Assembly: GCA_016703625.1 (NCBI GenBank)
Contig: JADJBP010000009.1
Location: 118,912-182,911 of the forward strand
Origin: Chitinophagaceae bacterium
GTDB taxonomy: Bacteria; Bacteroidota; Bacteroidia; Chitinophagales; Chitinophagaceae
Direction: 5' to 3'
Length of the DNA: 64,000 nt
The translations under genes were made by a program, and so were the position numbers. Of this stretch, positions 1-10,061 are shown one piece after another; the stretch's first letter is position 1, and every line of letters starts with the position of its first letter. The notes beneath the pieces were generated by a model. That model was not told where the DNA came from, did no database searches, and saw only the letters and a list, made by a program, of their open reading frames with translations.

Positions 1-33
1 CATTTTGTATATTTTTACCCGGTTGAAAAAATA

Positions 34-363
34 TTGTACATATTAATTTTATTGATTGGAATAACTTTTACATCTTTTGCTCAAAATACAAATCCTGCAC
101 AGGGAGAACCTATAGCAAAACTGATAAAGCCTTATCCAATACCTGCCACAACGGTAATCAATTTTGATTTTCAGTATGGTTACAATAAAACTTTTTCCCT
201 GCAGATCTACAATTTCATGGGAAAAAAGATCATAGATATTACTCAAATGCTTCCCCGCATCAGCATGTCTCTCGAAGAATTCTACCGTGGAATTTATGTA
301 TACCAGCTCCGGGATAAAGAAGGTAAGATCATCGAATCCGGTAAATTCCAGGTTGTTAAATAA
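34..363 (+). CDS. Small secreted protein with T9SS type A sorting domain
   Basis: A protein of about 109 residues made almost entirely of an export signal and a sorting signal. A hydrophobic signal peptide ends near SFAQ (about residue 17). The rest, from YPIPATTVINFDF to GKFQVVK, has the beta-strand pattern (YNFMGKKI, GIYVYQL) of the C-terminal type IX secretion sorting domain, which normally directs a cargo protein across the outer membrane. No cargo domain is visible, which is unusual. The start used is TTG at 34. The frame is open to base 1 without an ATG, so the gene could begin earlier, and a cargo part lost to a frameshift cannot be excluded. Confidence 0.7.
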   Translation: MYILILLIGITFTSFAQNTNPAQGEPIAKLIKPYPIPATTVINFDFQYGYNKTFSLQIYNFMGKKIIDITQMLPRISMSLEEFYRGIYVYQLRDKEGKIIESGKFQVVK

Positions 364-377
364 TCCATCTTTTTTCT

Positions 378-1559
378 TTACAACACTTGCACGATCAAAA
401 ATTTAAGATAGTGGGTATTTTCATGTCCGTAAATGATCGGGTGATCTGCTGATTGGGCATTAAAAACAACCTGGCGTATTTTCCGTTTGGCATCCGCTGC
501 GGCCATTTGAATGATATCGAGGAACAAGCCGGGTTGCACCAGGTTAGTACAGCTTGACGTAACGAGGAAACCACCTGGCTTCACTAATTTCATACCCCTT
601 AAGTTGATCTCTTTATAACCGGCAACAGCTTTATCAATGGTGGCCCTGCTCTTGGAAAATGAAGGTGGGTCCAGCATAACCACATCCCACTGTTTTCCTT
701 CTTTGGTCCATTCTTTCAAAACATCAAAAGCATTGTCACATACAAAGCTGCAAACGTTTTCAAGCCCGTTCAAAGCAGCATTTTTATTGCACATGTCAAT
801 GGCATTTTGAGAAATATCCAATCCCAGTACAGACCGGGCACCATAATGTGCAGCACAGATCTCGAATGAACCGGTATAACAAAATGCACCCAGTACATCG
901 GCGCCTTTTACAATATGCTGAATGGCCCTGCGGTTATCCTGCTGATCCAGGAAGAACCCTGTTTTTTGTCCGTTGGCAATATCCACATGAAACAAAACAT
1001 CATTTTCTTTAATGATGATATTGGTATCAAATGCAGCAGATAAAAAACCCTTTTGCTGTACCATACCTTCCAGTTCCCGCACAGGTACATCATTCCGTTC
1101 ATAAATGCCTTTAGGGCTGAAAACCTGTTCCAGTGCCTTTACAATGGCGGGTTTCCATACATCAATACCCAATGCCAGTGTTTGCACCACAAAATAATCA
1201 TTGAACTTATCTATGATCAGCTGCGGAATATCATCTGCTTCGCCAAAAATGAGCCGACAGTTTTCGGTATAACCAATTTTTTTCCGGTATTCCCAGGCCT
1301 GTTGAATACGGTTTAAAAAAAACCGGTCATCGATCATCTCATCTTTATCCCGGGTGAGCAACCGCACCATGATCTGCGATTGTGGGTTGATATAGCCCCT
1401 CCCGATGAATTTTTTGTCGTGGGTATAAACATTCACTATTTCACCGGGTTTAGCAGCAGCATCCAATGCCTTTCCTGTATTTACTTCATTCCCGAATATC
1501 CAGGGATGCCCCGTTTCCACCCGCCTGCTTATCTTTTTGTTTAAAAAAATGCTTTTCAT
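378..1559 (-). CDS. rlmI: Class I SAM-dependent rRNA methyltransferase, RlmI-like
   Basis: Probable 23S rRNA (cytosine-5) methyltransferase of the RlmI/RlmK family, about 393 residues. The N-terminal PUA RNA-binding domain covers roughly residues 1-80 (RRVETGHPWIFGNEV). The Rossmann methyltransferase domain carries the SAM loop (GAFCYTGSFE), the acidic residue in LGLDIS, the DPPSF motif of m5C enzymes and a catalytic-type cysteine in TSSCTNL. I chose ATG at 1559 because it starts MKSIFLNKKISRR as in relatives; an upstream in-frame ATG at 1586 adds nine unconserved residues. The gene is monocistronic and diverges from grpE. The family is clear, the exact target base is inferred. Confidence 0.88.
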   Translation of the reverse strand: MKSIFLNKKISRRVETGHPWIFGNEVNTGKALDAAAKPGEIVNVYTHDKKFIGRGYINPQSQIMVRLLTRDKDEMIDDRFFLNRIQQAWEYRKKIGYTENCRLIFGEADDIPQLIIDKFNDYFVVQTLALGIDVWKPAIVKALEQVFSPKGIYERNDVPVRELEGMVQQKGFLSAAFDTNIIIKENDVLFHVDIANGQKTGFFLDQQDNRRAIQHIVKGADVLGAFCYTGSFEICAAHYGARSVLGLDISQNAIDMCNKNAALNGLENVCSFVCDNAFDVLKEWTKEGKQWDVVMLDPPSFSKSRATIDKAVAGYKEINLRGMKLVKPGGFLVTSSCTNLVQPGLFLDIIQMAAADAKRKIRQVVFNAQSADHPIIYGHENTHYLKFLIVQVL

Positions 1560-1696
1560 GTGTTTTATTATTGATTTTGACCACAATCCGCCTGAATGGA
1601 ACGGTGAAGGAATAACCCGGTATCAGTTACAACTCAACTTCGGCTGGCATTATCATCAATGGCTAAAATTTAGCTGTGATTGGTTATTTCATGGCG

Positions 1697-1704
1697 CAAA
1701 GGTA
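1697..1704 (-). promoter_or_regulatory. Possible -7 box for rlmI
   Basis: TACCTTTG on the minus strand matches the Bacteroidota -7 consensus TAnnTTTG. No good -33 TTTG is visible at the usual spacing, and the box lies about 135 nt upstream of the start codon, so this is weak. Confidence 0.3.
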
Positions 1705-1779
1705 GCATCCATGTCATACTTAGTGCTGTTATAGTCCGTTTATTCGCAAATAATTGTCATTTTGACGGCAAATGAGTCC

Positions 1780-1809
1780 TTGGCAAAATGTTTGACTGTT
1801 GTACCTTCG
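1780..1809 (+). promoter_or_regulatory. Bacteroidota-type promoter for grpE-dnaJ
   Basis: TTGG at 1780-1783 and TACCTTCG at 1802-1809, separated by 18 nt, resemble the -33 (TTTG) and -7 (TAnnTTTG) elements of Bacteroidota sigma-70 promoters. The -7 box ends 23 nt before the grpE ATG. Confidence 0.5.
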
Positions 1810-1832
1810 CAACCAATTTTTAAAACCAGATC

Positions 1833-2381
1833 ATGGAAGACAAAGAAATAATTGAACCTGAAAACAGTGAAATGAATATCAATGCAGATGCTGATATACC
1901 GGGTAATACCCATTTAAGCAACCCGGGTGCAGAAGATATTATTCAAAAATTACAGGCCGAAGTAGATGAACAAAAGGATAAATACCTGCGCCTGTTTGCC
2001 GAGTTTGATAATTTTAAACGCCGCAATGCTAAAGAAAAACTGGAACTCATCCAGACCGCCGGTAAAGATGTGATCATTTCCATGCTGGAAGTGATGGACG
2101 ATTGCGACCGGGCCGAAAAGCAATTAACCGGATCTGAGGACATCGCAGCCCAGAAAGAAGGTGTTCAGCTGGTGTTCAATAAATTAAGAACCACTTTACA
2201 GGCCCGAGGTTTAAAAGCAATGGAAAGCATCAACACTGTTTTTGATGTTGAAAAACATGAAGCCATCACGGAAATTGAAGTTCCTGCTAAAATGAAAGGT
2301 AAAGTGATCGATGAAATTGAAAAAGGTTACTACCTCAATAATAAATTAATCCGGTTTGCTAAAGTAGTAGTGGGTAAGTAA
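1833..2381 (+). CDS. grpE: Nucleotide exchange factor GrpE
   Basis: GrpE drives ADP release from DnaK in the cytoplasmic chaperone cycle. The 182-residue protein has an acidic, variable N-terminus (to about residue 35), a long helical dimerisation segment (about 36-110, including RLFAEFDNFKRRNAKEK) and the C-terminal beta domain, with the conserved pattern NTVFDVEKHEAI, then GYYLNNKLIRFAKVVVGK. Length is normal for the family. It precedes dnaJ by 82 nt, the common Bacteroidota grpE-dnaJ pair. dnaK is not in this window. Confidence 0.95.
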   Translation: MEDKEIIEPENSEMNINADADIPGNTHLSNPGAEDIIQKLQAEVDEQKDKYLRLFAEFDNFKRRNAKEKLELIQTAGKDVIISMLEVMDDCDRAEKQLTGSEDIAAQKEGVQLVFNKLRTTLQARGLKAMESINTVFDVEKHEAITEIEVPAKMKGKVIDEIEKGYYLNNKLIRFAKVVVGK

Positions 2382-2463
2382 AGAAAACCCCCTGATCCGC
2401 CATCCGGCGGCGAACCGGAGTATTAATTTCAAAGCAGTTTTTAAAAACAGCAAGCGCTAAAAA

Positions 2464-3634
2464 ATGTCGAAAAAAGATTTTTACGAAATACTGGGAGTAT
2501 CCAAATCTTCCTCGCAGGATGAAATAAAAAAAGCATACCGCAAGGTTGCCATGCAACATCATCCCGACAGGAACCCGGGAGATAAATCAGCCGAAGAGAA
2601 ATTTAAAGAAGCTGCTGAAGCTTACGAGATATTAAGTGATGCAGACAAGCGTGCCCAATACGACAGGTTTGGACACCAGGCATTCAGCCCGGGCAGAGGT
2701 GGTGGAGGTTATAGCGGCGGGGGTGGTATGAATATGGATGATATCTTCAGCCAGTTTGGAGATATTTTTGGCGACGACAGCCCCTTTGGAAGTTTTTTTG
2801 CGGGGGAGCGGCAGGCGCAGTTCGGGGGGCAGAAGCCGCGGAACCAGGGGCAGCAACCTGCGGGTAAAAATAAAACTGAATTTTGAAGAGATAGCGAAAG
2901 GAGCACAAAAGACCATCAAGGTAAAAAAATATGTGCTCTGCACTACCTGTACCGGAAGCGGGGCAAAAGATAAGAACAGTGTGCAGAACTGCGGTACCTG
3001 CGGGGGCAGCGGGCAGGTACGGCGTGTTCAAAATACTTTTTTGGGACAGATGCAAACCGTTACCACCTGCCCCACCTGCAATGGCGAAGGCAGCACGGTA
3101 ACGCATAAATGCACAGCCTGCAAAGGCGATGGAAGGGTTTATGGCGAAGAAACGGTGACCATTGACATCCCGGCAGGCGTGCAGGAAGGCATGCAGCTAA
3201 GCCTCAGCGGAAAAGGCAATGCCGGTGAACGGGGGGGATCGGCAGGTGACCTGATCGTACTGATAGAAGAAGAATCGCATCCCCAGTTACACCGGGATGG
3301 ATTGAATGTGGCCTTTGACCTGCACATCTCCATACCGGATGCCGTATTCGGAACACAGATTGAAGTGCCTACTATAGATGGCAGGGCAAAGATCAAAATA
3401 CCTCCCGGAACACAGAGTGGAAAAATCTTCAGGCTCAAAGGAAAGGGTTTCCCCAATGTGAACAGTTATGAAAAAGGCGACCAGCTGATACAGGTAAATG
3501 TATGGACGCCCCAGCATGTATCTTCTGCCGAAAAAGACATGCTTGAAAAATTACAGCATTCAGAAAATTTTCAGCCCAAGCCGGATAAAAATGATAAATC
3601 ATTCTTTGATAAGGTACGGGAAATGTTTTCTTAG
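2464..3634 (+). CDS. dnaJ: Chaperone DnaJ (frameshifted)
   Basis: Hsp40 co-chaperone that stimulates DnaK ATPase activity and delivers substrates. The J domain (residues 1-75) has the HPD motif in QHHPDRNPGDKSA. It is followed by a Gly/Phe-rich linker and then the zinc-binding region with four CxxCxGxG motifs (CTTCTGSG, CGTCGGSG, CPTCNGEG, CTACKGDG) and two C-terminal beta domains. The reading frame changes between about 2795 and 2806, in a T7/G5 stretch inside the Gly-rich linker. The first frame ends at 2886, while the second carries the rest to 3634. The break is probably a homopolymer error. Its TAG overlaps the stop of the convergent VWA gene. Confidence 0.93.
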
Positions 3635-5402
3635 TCGCTTTTGTTTTTCTTTCGTTTTTTAGATGCATAAATTTCCTGTGCCTTCCCGATCATCTGTATA
3701 AACTCAGTTTGAAGAAAACTTGCCGGGTTATAGGATTCTGATGCGATCCTTTGTATATCCTCCCACTCAACAGATTTGATATATTGCGACTGTTTTAATT
3801 TAAGACCATACATGGCAACGGCAGCGGCAAACTGCAGTTCCTTATCTATATTTTTAAATTCTGTAAAGTTTGCGAGGCAGGATTTCTTTAACTGTAAGTG
3901 TGCCGTATCATCACAAAGACTGTAACGCAATTCTATTTCAGCAAGCAGGTTCTCCGGAAAAACATCCACTTTAAAAAGTTTGTCGCTGGCAGGAATGATC
4001 TCAAAAATGGCCATCACGGAGTTGCCGCTCCCGATCTCCCCTCCTTCCAGGTCAATACTGCTGTCTGCTACCGCATCCCTCCTGTTATCAAACCCTATCA
4101 ACCTGTAGTCCTTTACCAGGTCTGGATTAAATTTCAGGTTCATGAACACATCATCTGCCACAGCATAAAAGGTTTGGGTAAGTTCCTTTACCAGCACTTT
4201 CTCTGCTTCCTGCAAATCATCCAGGTAAGCATAATTCCCATTTCCCTTCTTTGCCAGGGTTGCCAGTTTTGAATCCTTTAAATTACCCATGCCAACTCCA
4301 AGACAGGTAAGATAGATACCGCTCTGCCGCTCCCTGGTGATCAGGTCTTCCAGTGCTTTTTCAGAAGTAAGCCCAACATTAAAATCACCATCAGTTGCCA
4401 GTATAACCCTGTTGCTGCCGTTTTCATTAAACGTATTCCGGGCAAGTGAATAAGCGGTCATAATTGCCGCTTCGCCGGGCGTATCGCCACTGGCAGTCAG
4501 TTCTTCAATTGATTTAATAATTTTATCCTTTTCGGACCCCCGGTCGGTTGCAGCCAGATTCCCACATTACCACCATAAGTGACTATCGAAACCGTATCGA
4601 TTGCACGCAGGTTTTTCACAAACATCTGGAAAGCGGCTTTCAGTAACGGCAAACGGTTGGACATATCCATACTCCCGGACACATCGATCAAAAAAACAAA
4701 ATTACCCGGAGGCACCATGTCCAGGTCTAATTTCCTGGCATTGATGTTTAAAAAAAGCAGTTGTTTTTCCATATCCCACGGGCAGGAAGTAAGCTGGGAT
4801 TCAAAGCGGAAAAGTTCATCCTTACCGGGCTCCCGGTAATGCAGGTTGAAATAGTTAACCATCTCTTCCGTACGTACCGCATCAGGAGGTACCGCACTTT
4901 GCATATTGATAAAACGCCGCACATTGCTGTATGAGGCTTTATTGACATTTAAAGCAAACCCGGTATTTGGGTATTTGTAAGCTTTTACATATTCATTCTC
5001 TACCAGTTGAAAATAGGTTTCACTGTTTACATACCATCGTACCCTGGATGTTTGCTCCAGGTTTTTTGTAACAGAGATCAGTTTGGGCCGGTTGCTGCTG
5101 ACATTGGAAGCCATTATCTTTAAAACGATATACTGCCATTGCTCACTGTTTACTTTTGTTGTTTTGGATTCATATCCATCCAGGCTTATTGTCACTGAAT
5201 CATGCAGGATATTGGTAGTTATACCAAATCCGCCATAGGCACCGGAATAATAAATATGGTTATTGGAGTGCAGGTGAATTTTGGCATTTTGCAATGGCTG
5301 GTTTTTCTCATCCTTTATTTCGCCCCGCAGGTAATACTGGGCGTTGACAGTTACAGTCAATAATACCAATAAAATATAGAAAAAGATTTTTTTCACTTGC
5401 AA
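3631..5402 (-). CDS. Secreted von Willebrand factor A protein, YfbK family (frameshifted)
   Basis: An exported protein of about 590 residues. The signal peptide (residues 1-21, ending VNAQ) is followed by a carboxypeptidase-regulatory-like beta domain (about 24-95), then the YfbK-type N-terminal region (FALNVNKASYSNVRRFIN, with PPDAVRTEEMVNYF) and a VWA domain with the MIDAS motif DVSGSMDMSNR. The C-terminal part carries ILATDGDFNVG and the DUF3520-like tail. The frame breaks near 4537-4545 in a C5 run, so the pieces are 5402-4497 and 4461-3631. The VWA fold suggests metal-dependent protein binding at the cell surface, but the ligand is unknown. The stop codon overlaps that of dnaJ. Confidence 0.8.
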
Positions 5403-5468
5403 GCTGATTGTAACAAAAAAGTATAATACCCGTATCTAAGATATCCTTTTATTGTCTGCTGCTGCCTG

Positions 5469-6005
5469 TTAATCCTCAACCAACTGGTAAATTTCCTTTA
5501 AATTCCTGCCAAGACCGTCATAATCAAGTCCATAACCAAGCAGAAATTTGTTTGGAACACTGAATCCCAGGTAATCTATCTTCAGCGGGTACACCAACGC
5601 ATCCGGCTTGTGCAGTAAGGCTGCGATCTTTAAACTGGCAGGTTGCTGGTTTATTAACTGCGGTAAAAATTCATGCAGGGTTTTACCGGTATCCACGATG
5701 TCTTCAATGATAACAACATGCCTGTTCTGTAATGGTTCATCCAGTCCAATGGATGTGATCACATTACCCGTAGACTTTGTTCCTTTATAGGAAGCCAGTT
5801 TTATAAAACAGATCTCTGCATCAATAGAAAGTTCCTTAAAAAGGTCGGAAGCAAACATAAATGATCCATTTAAAATGGCAATGAACAGTGGCTTTTTACC
5901 GGTATAATCCGCATTGATCTGCTTTGCCAGTATGGCGATCTGTTCCTTTATCGGCTCCGCTTTAATATATGGCTTGAATTTTTTATCCAGTACCTGTATA
6001 ACCAT
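5469..6005 (-). CDS. hpt: Hypoxanthine phosphoribosyltransferase
   Basis: Purine salvage enzyme that makes IMP or GMP from hypoxanthine or guanine and PRPP. The 178-residue length is normal. Visible motifs are the PRPP-binding loop HVVIIEDIVDTGKTL (about residues 95-109), the flexible-loop region SYKGTKSTG and the C-terminal NKFLLGYGLDYD segment that stacks on the purine. The gene is intact and lies between the VWA protein and the LysM hydrolase on the same strand, 64-37 nt from each. Confidence 0.93.
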   Translation of the reverse strand: MVIQVLDKKFKPYIKAEPIKEQIAILAKQINADYTGKKPLFIAILNGSFMFASDLFKELSIDAEICFIKLASYKGTKSTGNVITSIGLDEPLQNRHVVIIEDIVDTGKTLHEFLPQLINQQPASLKIAALLHKPDALVYPLKIDYLGFSVPNKFLLGYGLDYDGLGRNLKEIYQLVED

Positions 6006-6041
6006 GCGTGTTCAGTTTTTTTAATCTAGGTAAAAAAGTTG

Positions 6042-7177
6042 CTATTTTGAAACAATGATCTGCTGACCGATCTTTAATTGATCAGAATCAAGTTTATTCC
6101 ATTCCTTTAACTGCTGCACGGAAACTTTATAGGTTTTGGCAATGCTGTACAAACCTTCTTTTGGTGCAACCAGGTGTACTTTGCTGTTTTTATTGCCTGG
6201 AGTTGCTGTATATGCAACCGGTTGTAACAATAACCTTGTGGAGGAATTAAATGTAGTACCGGCACTTAAATGATTATACGCTAAAAGAAAGGAAAGCTGT
6301 ATACCTGCATGTTGCGCAACTTCATGAACCGTTTCACCCGGTTGTGCAAAATAAAATTCCTTTTCGCCGGTTCGTGGCTTTTTTTGCAGGTAGATATACT
6401 GATCGGCAGCCAGCAAACCCTCCTCCGTAAAATCATTAAACTGCATCAGTTTTTGTAAACTGATATTGTTTGCATTGGCAACTGCCAGCAGGGAAGTACC
6501 TTTTTCACAAAAACACATTTGGTATTATTAATGCTGCTGAGCTTATCCGGATCCCCTTTTATTTCCTGATCTATTTGAGGGCCACCGGTTTTTTCACCCG
6601 TAATAACCAAAGGCTGGTTTGTATTACCGTCAACTGCCGGTCTTGCCAGGTCATTACCGGGTAATGCATTCAATGCTGCCAGGCTGTATTGTTGCAGGTT
6701 GTATTGTTCAATATATTTGATCAGCAGATCAGGATACCTTGGATTGGTTGCATAACCCGCTTTTTTCAGCCCTTTTGCCCAGCCGGCATAATCCGTGGGA
6801 TCCAGGTTGAACAAAGAACCATACCGCTTGCTGAACTTTAAAAAATCACTGTGGTCCCTGTAACTTTCATCCGCATTGGTATATGCCCTGAAACATTCGC
6901 CGGTGGCATCATCATCATGGGTAACGGATTCACCGTTCCAGGTACTTTTGCATTTTATGCCAAAATGATTGTTTGATCTCTTTACCAGTTCACTGTTACC
7001 GTTCTCCGATTCCAAAATACCCTGTGCCAGTGTAATGGAAGCCGGAACTCCCGAGCGTTTCATTTCGCTGATGGCAATATCCTTAAACTGCTCAATATAC
7101 TCCTCTACCGAAACCCGCTGTGCAGATGCAGTTATTGAGATGACAGATATTAAAAACGTTATTACCAGCTTGTACAT
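6042..7177 (-). CDS. Glucosaminidase with C-terminal LysM domains (frameshifted)
   Basis: A secreted peptidoglycan hydrolase of about 378 residues. After a signal peptide (residues 1-19, ITASAQ) comes a glucosaminidase domain of the GH73 type, with the likely catalytic Glu in AQGILESENGNSEL and the motifs NNHFGIKCK and YATNPRYPDLLI. A linker leads to about three LysM-like segments, including YSIAKTYKVSVQQLKEWN, which bind peptidoglycan. The frame shifts near 6505-6515 in an A5 run: the hydrolase part is read from 7177 to 6446 and the LysM part from 6518 to 6042. It starts 3 nt after the stop of the O-methyltransferase gene, so they are probably cotranscribed. Confidence 0.85.
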
Positions 7178-7180
7178 ACG

Positions 7181-7819
7181 CTATTTTTTTTGAATTAATA
7201 AGAGCCCGTCTCTTATGGTTAACATGACCTGCTGTACACGGTCATCATTTTTTATATGATCATTAAATGCCTGTATGGCTTTCGCATTTTTGCCTTTAAC
7301 CACTTCATCCAGCACTTCACCATGAAAAAGCACATTATCTGCCAACAGCCAGCCACCCCTTTTAACTGATGCCAAAGTTAATTCGTAATAGTTAATATAG
7401 TTCACTTTATCGGCATCAATAAAAACAAGGTCCCATACCTGGTTAAGCGTTGGTATTATTTCCAGTGCATCACCAACATGTAATTCAATTTTCTTTTCCA
7501 TACCCGCTTTCATAAAATACCCATTGGCTGTTTGGGCATCAGTTTCCCTTAATTCGATGGTATGTAATTTACCTCCCGGTTGCAAACCTTTTGCCAGGCA
7601 TAAGGCACTGAACCCGGTAAAGGTTCCGATCTCTAATATTTTTTCGGGCCTGATCATCCTGCTGATCATTTCCAGTACTTTTCCCTGTACATGACCGCTG
7701 AGCATTTGTGCATGCGGATGGTTGGTTACAGTATCTGACTCGATCTCATTCAATACATCATCCGGTGCAGATGTATAGCACTTCGCATATTGTTCAGCCT
7801 TTGGGTTAACCAGTTCCAT
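7181..7819 (-). CDS. Class I SAM-dependent O-methyltransferase
   Basis: A small-molecule O-methyltransferase of the caffeoyl-CoA/catechol OMT-like family, about 212 residues. It shows the SAM-binding motif ILEIGTFTGFSALCLA, the acidic residue in HTIELRE, the metal and substrate motif DLVFIDADKVNY and DNVLFHGEV. I chose ATG at 7819 (MELVNPKAEQYA), which fits family N-termini; the frame is open a further 30 codons upstream to 7909. The substrate cannot be told from sequence. The stop is 3 nt upstream of the LysM hydrolase start. Confidence 0.85.
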   Translation of the reverse strand: MELVNPKAEQYAKCYTSAPDDVLNEIESDTVTNHPHAQMLSGHVQGKVLEMISRMIRPEKILEIGTFTGFSALCLAKGLQPGGKLHTIELRETDAQTANGYFMKAGMEKKIELHVGDALEIIPTLNQVWDLVFIDADKVNYINYYELTLASVKRGGWLLADNVLFHGEVLDEVVKGKNAKAIQAFNDHIKNDDRVQQVMLTIRDGLLLIQKK

Positions 7820-7926
7820 ATTGTTAACGGTAAAATCGCAATTTAATTTCAATTCAATACAGAAAACAGAATGCCATTCTGCACCTGGCTGGCGGGTGTA
7901 AAATGGCACTTACTAACCCTGTAAAG

Positions 7927-9450
7927 TTACAGGGAAATATTCGCTTTGTTATACTCTTTTTTAGAAATTAACAATAATCCTGCAAACGTGAATAACCCGT
8001 TAATCAGGATCAATTCGTTACCGATCTTATAACCATGAAAAATACTTTCTGATAATGACCTTAACCCAAGGGTAAGATGCAGTTTCTTTTCATACCATTC
8101 CGGGCTGCTGAGCATATCCAGCCCCAAAGCCATAGCCGGTGCAATGATACAAACGGCCCATATCAGTTTTTCGTTCAGGTGTCTTTTGGTTAAAATACCA
8201 AAAGAGAATAGACCCAATAGCGGGCCATATGTAATGCCGGCAAATTTTAAAATAAAATCAATGATCAGTTTATCGTTGATGGCTTTGAACAGGAGTACCA
8301 TTAAAAAGAACACCACTGCAAAAGTGAAATGGACTTTGAGCCTGGTACGTTTTTTTTCTTTTTCTGTCCCTTCTTTTTTATTCATTCCAAGTATGTCGAT
8401 ACAAAAACAGGAAGTAAGTGATGTAATGGCACCGTCAACGCTGGGGAATAATGCAGATATCAATGCAATGATAAAAATGATACCGATCGTTCCGCTGAAG
8501 GCATCGCTGAGTGCAATAGTTGGGAAAAGGTCATCGGGCGCAACAGTTATATTATTTGTACCGGCATATAAGTACAGAATACCACCCAGGAACAGGAATA
8601 AAAAATTAACAACCATTAATACGGCCGTAAATGTCATCATATTCTTCTGTGAATCTTTTATATTTTTTACGCTGATGTTCTTCTGCATCATTTCCTGGTC
8701 GAGGCCGGTCATGGCAATGGCAATGAACATACCGCCGATGATATGTTTTAAAAAGTAAGACCCCGCTTTCACATCCATGTTGAAGACCTTTGTATATCCT
8801 TTTTCATTCATTAGTGATAAAGTACTGCTAAAATCCATACCCATGGCTTTTACGATAACAATGATACAAACAACAAGGCCCAGTAACATTCCTGTTGTTT
8901 GCAGGGTATCTGTGTAGATGATCGTTTTTACACCTCCTTCAAATGTATACAGTAATATCAGGATGAGAATGACAAGCGTAGTTACCACGAAAGGGATATG
9001 TAATTTATCAAAGATGAAGATCTGCAGGATACTGATCACCAGGTATAGCCGGGCCGTAGCGCCCACAACACGTGAAAGGATAAAAAAGAAAGCACCGGCC
9101 TTATGTGCATTGATGCCAAACCGTTTTTCCAGGTAGGTGTAGATGGACGTAAGGTTCATCCGGTAATACAAAGGTATCAGCACAAAGGCAATGACCATGT
9201 AGCCGAGGAGATATCCCAAAACGATCTGGTAGTAATAAAAATTACTGCTTCCCACGCTGCCCGGTACACTTACGAACGTAACGCCGCTAAGGCTTGTACC
9301 GATCATACCAAATGCAACCAGCATCCAGTTGCTGTTGCGGTTCCCTATAAAAAAGGATTCGTTATTGCTTCCTTTTGATGTGAAATAGGCAACCGTGAGC
9401 AACAGAATAAAATACCCGATAACAAATGAGAACAAGACTATTGGAGACAT
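7927..9450 (-). CDS. Sodium:solute symporter
   Basis: An integral inner-membrane transporter of 507 residues with about 13 hydrophobic segments, of the sodium:solute symporter (SSS) family. The N-terminus has the family pattern of GTSLSGVTFVSVPG and the following helices are intact; the segment ALFPSVDGAITSLTSCF corresponds to the sodium-site helix. Basic, charged loops (KKEGTEKEKKRTRLK) lie between helices 9 and 10. The substrate is unknown, as no sugar or amino acid gene is adjacent. The gene diverges from the LOG-family gene across a 69-nt AT-rich spacer that must hold both promoters. Confidence 0.85.
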   Translation of the reverse strand: MSPIVLFSFVIGYFILLLTVAYFTSKGSNNESFFIGNRNSNWMLVAFGMIGTSLSGVTFVSVPGSVGSSNFYYYQIVLGYLLGYMVIAFVLIPLYYRMNLTSIYTYLEKRFGINAHKAGAFFFILSRVVGATARLYLVISILQIFIFDKLHIPFVVTTLVILILILLYTFEGGVKTIIYTDTLQTTGMLLGLVVCIIVIVKAMGMDFSSTLSLMNEKGYTKVFNMDVKAGSYFLKHIIGGMFIAIAMTGLDQEMMQKNISVKNIKDSQKNMMTFTAVLMVVNFLFLFLGGILYLYAGTNNITVAPDDLFPTIALSDAFSGTIGIIFIIALISALFPSVDGAITSLTSCFCIDILGMNKKEGTEKEKKRTRLKVHFTFAVVFFLMVLLFKAINDKLIIDFILKFAGITYGPLLGLFSFGILTKRHLNEKLIWAVCIIAPAMALGLDMLSSPEWYEKKLHLTLGLRSLSESIFHGYKIGNELILINGLFTFAGLLLISKKEYNKANISL

Positions 9451-9519
9451 AAAATAATTTATAATGATTTATTAATACTTAATAATTTAGATTGCAATAA
9501 AATTCAAGTTAATAAATTT

Positions 9520-10056
9520 ATGGCAATAACATCATTGGCAGTCTTTTGTGGTTCCAGGAGCGGAAATAATCCATTGTATGCAGCAGAAGCAAAAGCATTG
9601 GGACATATACTCGCAGAAAAAAATATTACACTGATCTATGGCGGCGGCAACAAAGGTATCATGGGTGCTGTTTCAAATGCAGTATTGGAAAAAGGAGGCA
9701 GGGTGGTCGGCATCATTCCCGGGATCCTGAAAGACCGGGAGCATCATCATGATGGGCTTACTGAACTGATCATCGTAGACAATATGCATACCCGGAAAAA
9801 AATGCTGTACGAAAAATGTGATGCCGCCATCATATTGCCGGGTGGATATGGCACCATGGATGAATTTTTTGAAATGCTGACCTGGAACCAGTTAAGCATT
9901 CACGATAAAAAAATTTTCATACTGAATACAGCCGGGTTTTACAGCCATTTATTTGCTTTTGCCCAGATCATGGAGGACGAAGATTTTTTGTATGATAAAG
10001 TGGAAGATAAACTGGTTATCCTTACAGAGGCAACAGACATTTTAAATTACCTGTAA
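9520..10056 (+). CDS. LOG family protein (TIGR00730), nucleotide 5'-monophosphate phosphoribohydrolase
   Basis: Member of the Lonely Guy (LOG) family, which removes ribose 5-phosphate from nucleoside 5'-monophosphates; in plants and some bacteria this releases cytokinin bases. The 178-residue, Rossmann-like protein shows the nucleotide-binding GGGNKGIMGAVS and the catalytic motif PGGYGTMDEFFEMLTW (family signature PGGxGTxxE). It is intact and of normal length. In a free-living bacterium the role is probably nucleotide salvage or repair rather than hormone synthesis. Confidence 0.9.
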   Translation: MAITSLAVFCGSRSGNNPLYAAEAKALGHILAEKNITLIYGGGNKGIMGAVSNAVLEKGGRVVGIIPGILKDREHHHDGLTELIIVDNMHTRKKMLYEKCDAAIILPGGYGTMDEFFEMLTWNQLSIHDKKIFILNTAGFYSHLFAFAQIMEDEDFLYDKVEDKLVILTEATDILNYL

Positions 10057-10061
10057 GCCGT

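Noticed and set aside
2780..2886. Programmed frameshifting in dnaJ
   Set aside because: No slippery heptamer with a downstream structure is evident, and dozens of other genes in the window show the same kind of break, so sequence error is the simpler explanation.
3631..3634. Functional meaning of the overlapping stop codons of dnaJ and the VWA gene (and the 22-nt overlap of the DinB-like gene and aroC)
   Set aside because: Short convergent overlaps are common in compact genomes and need no special explanation.
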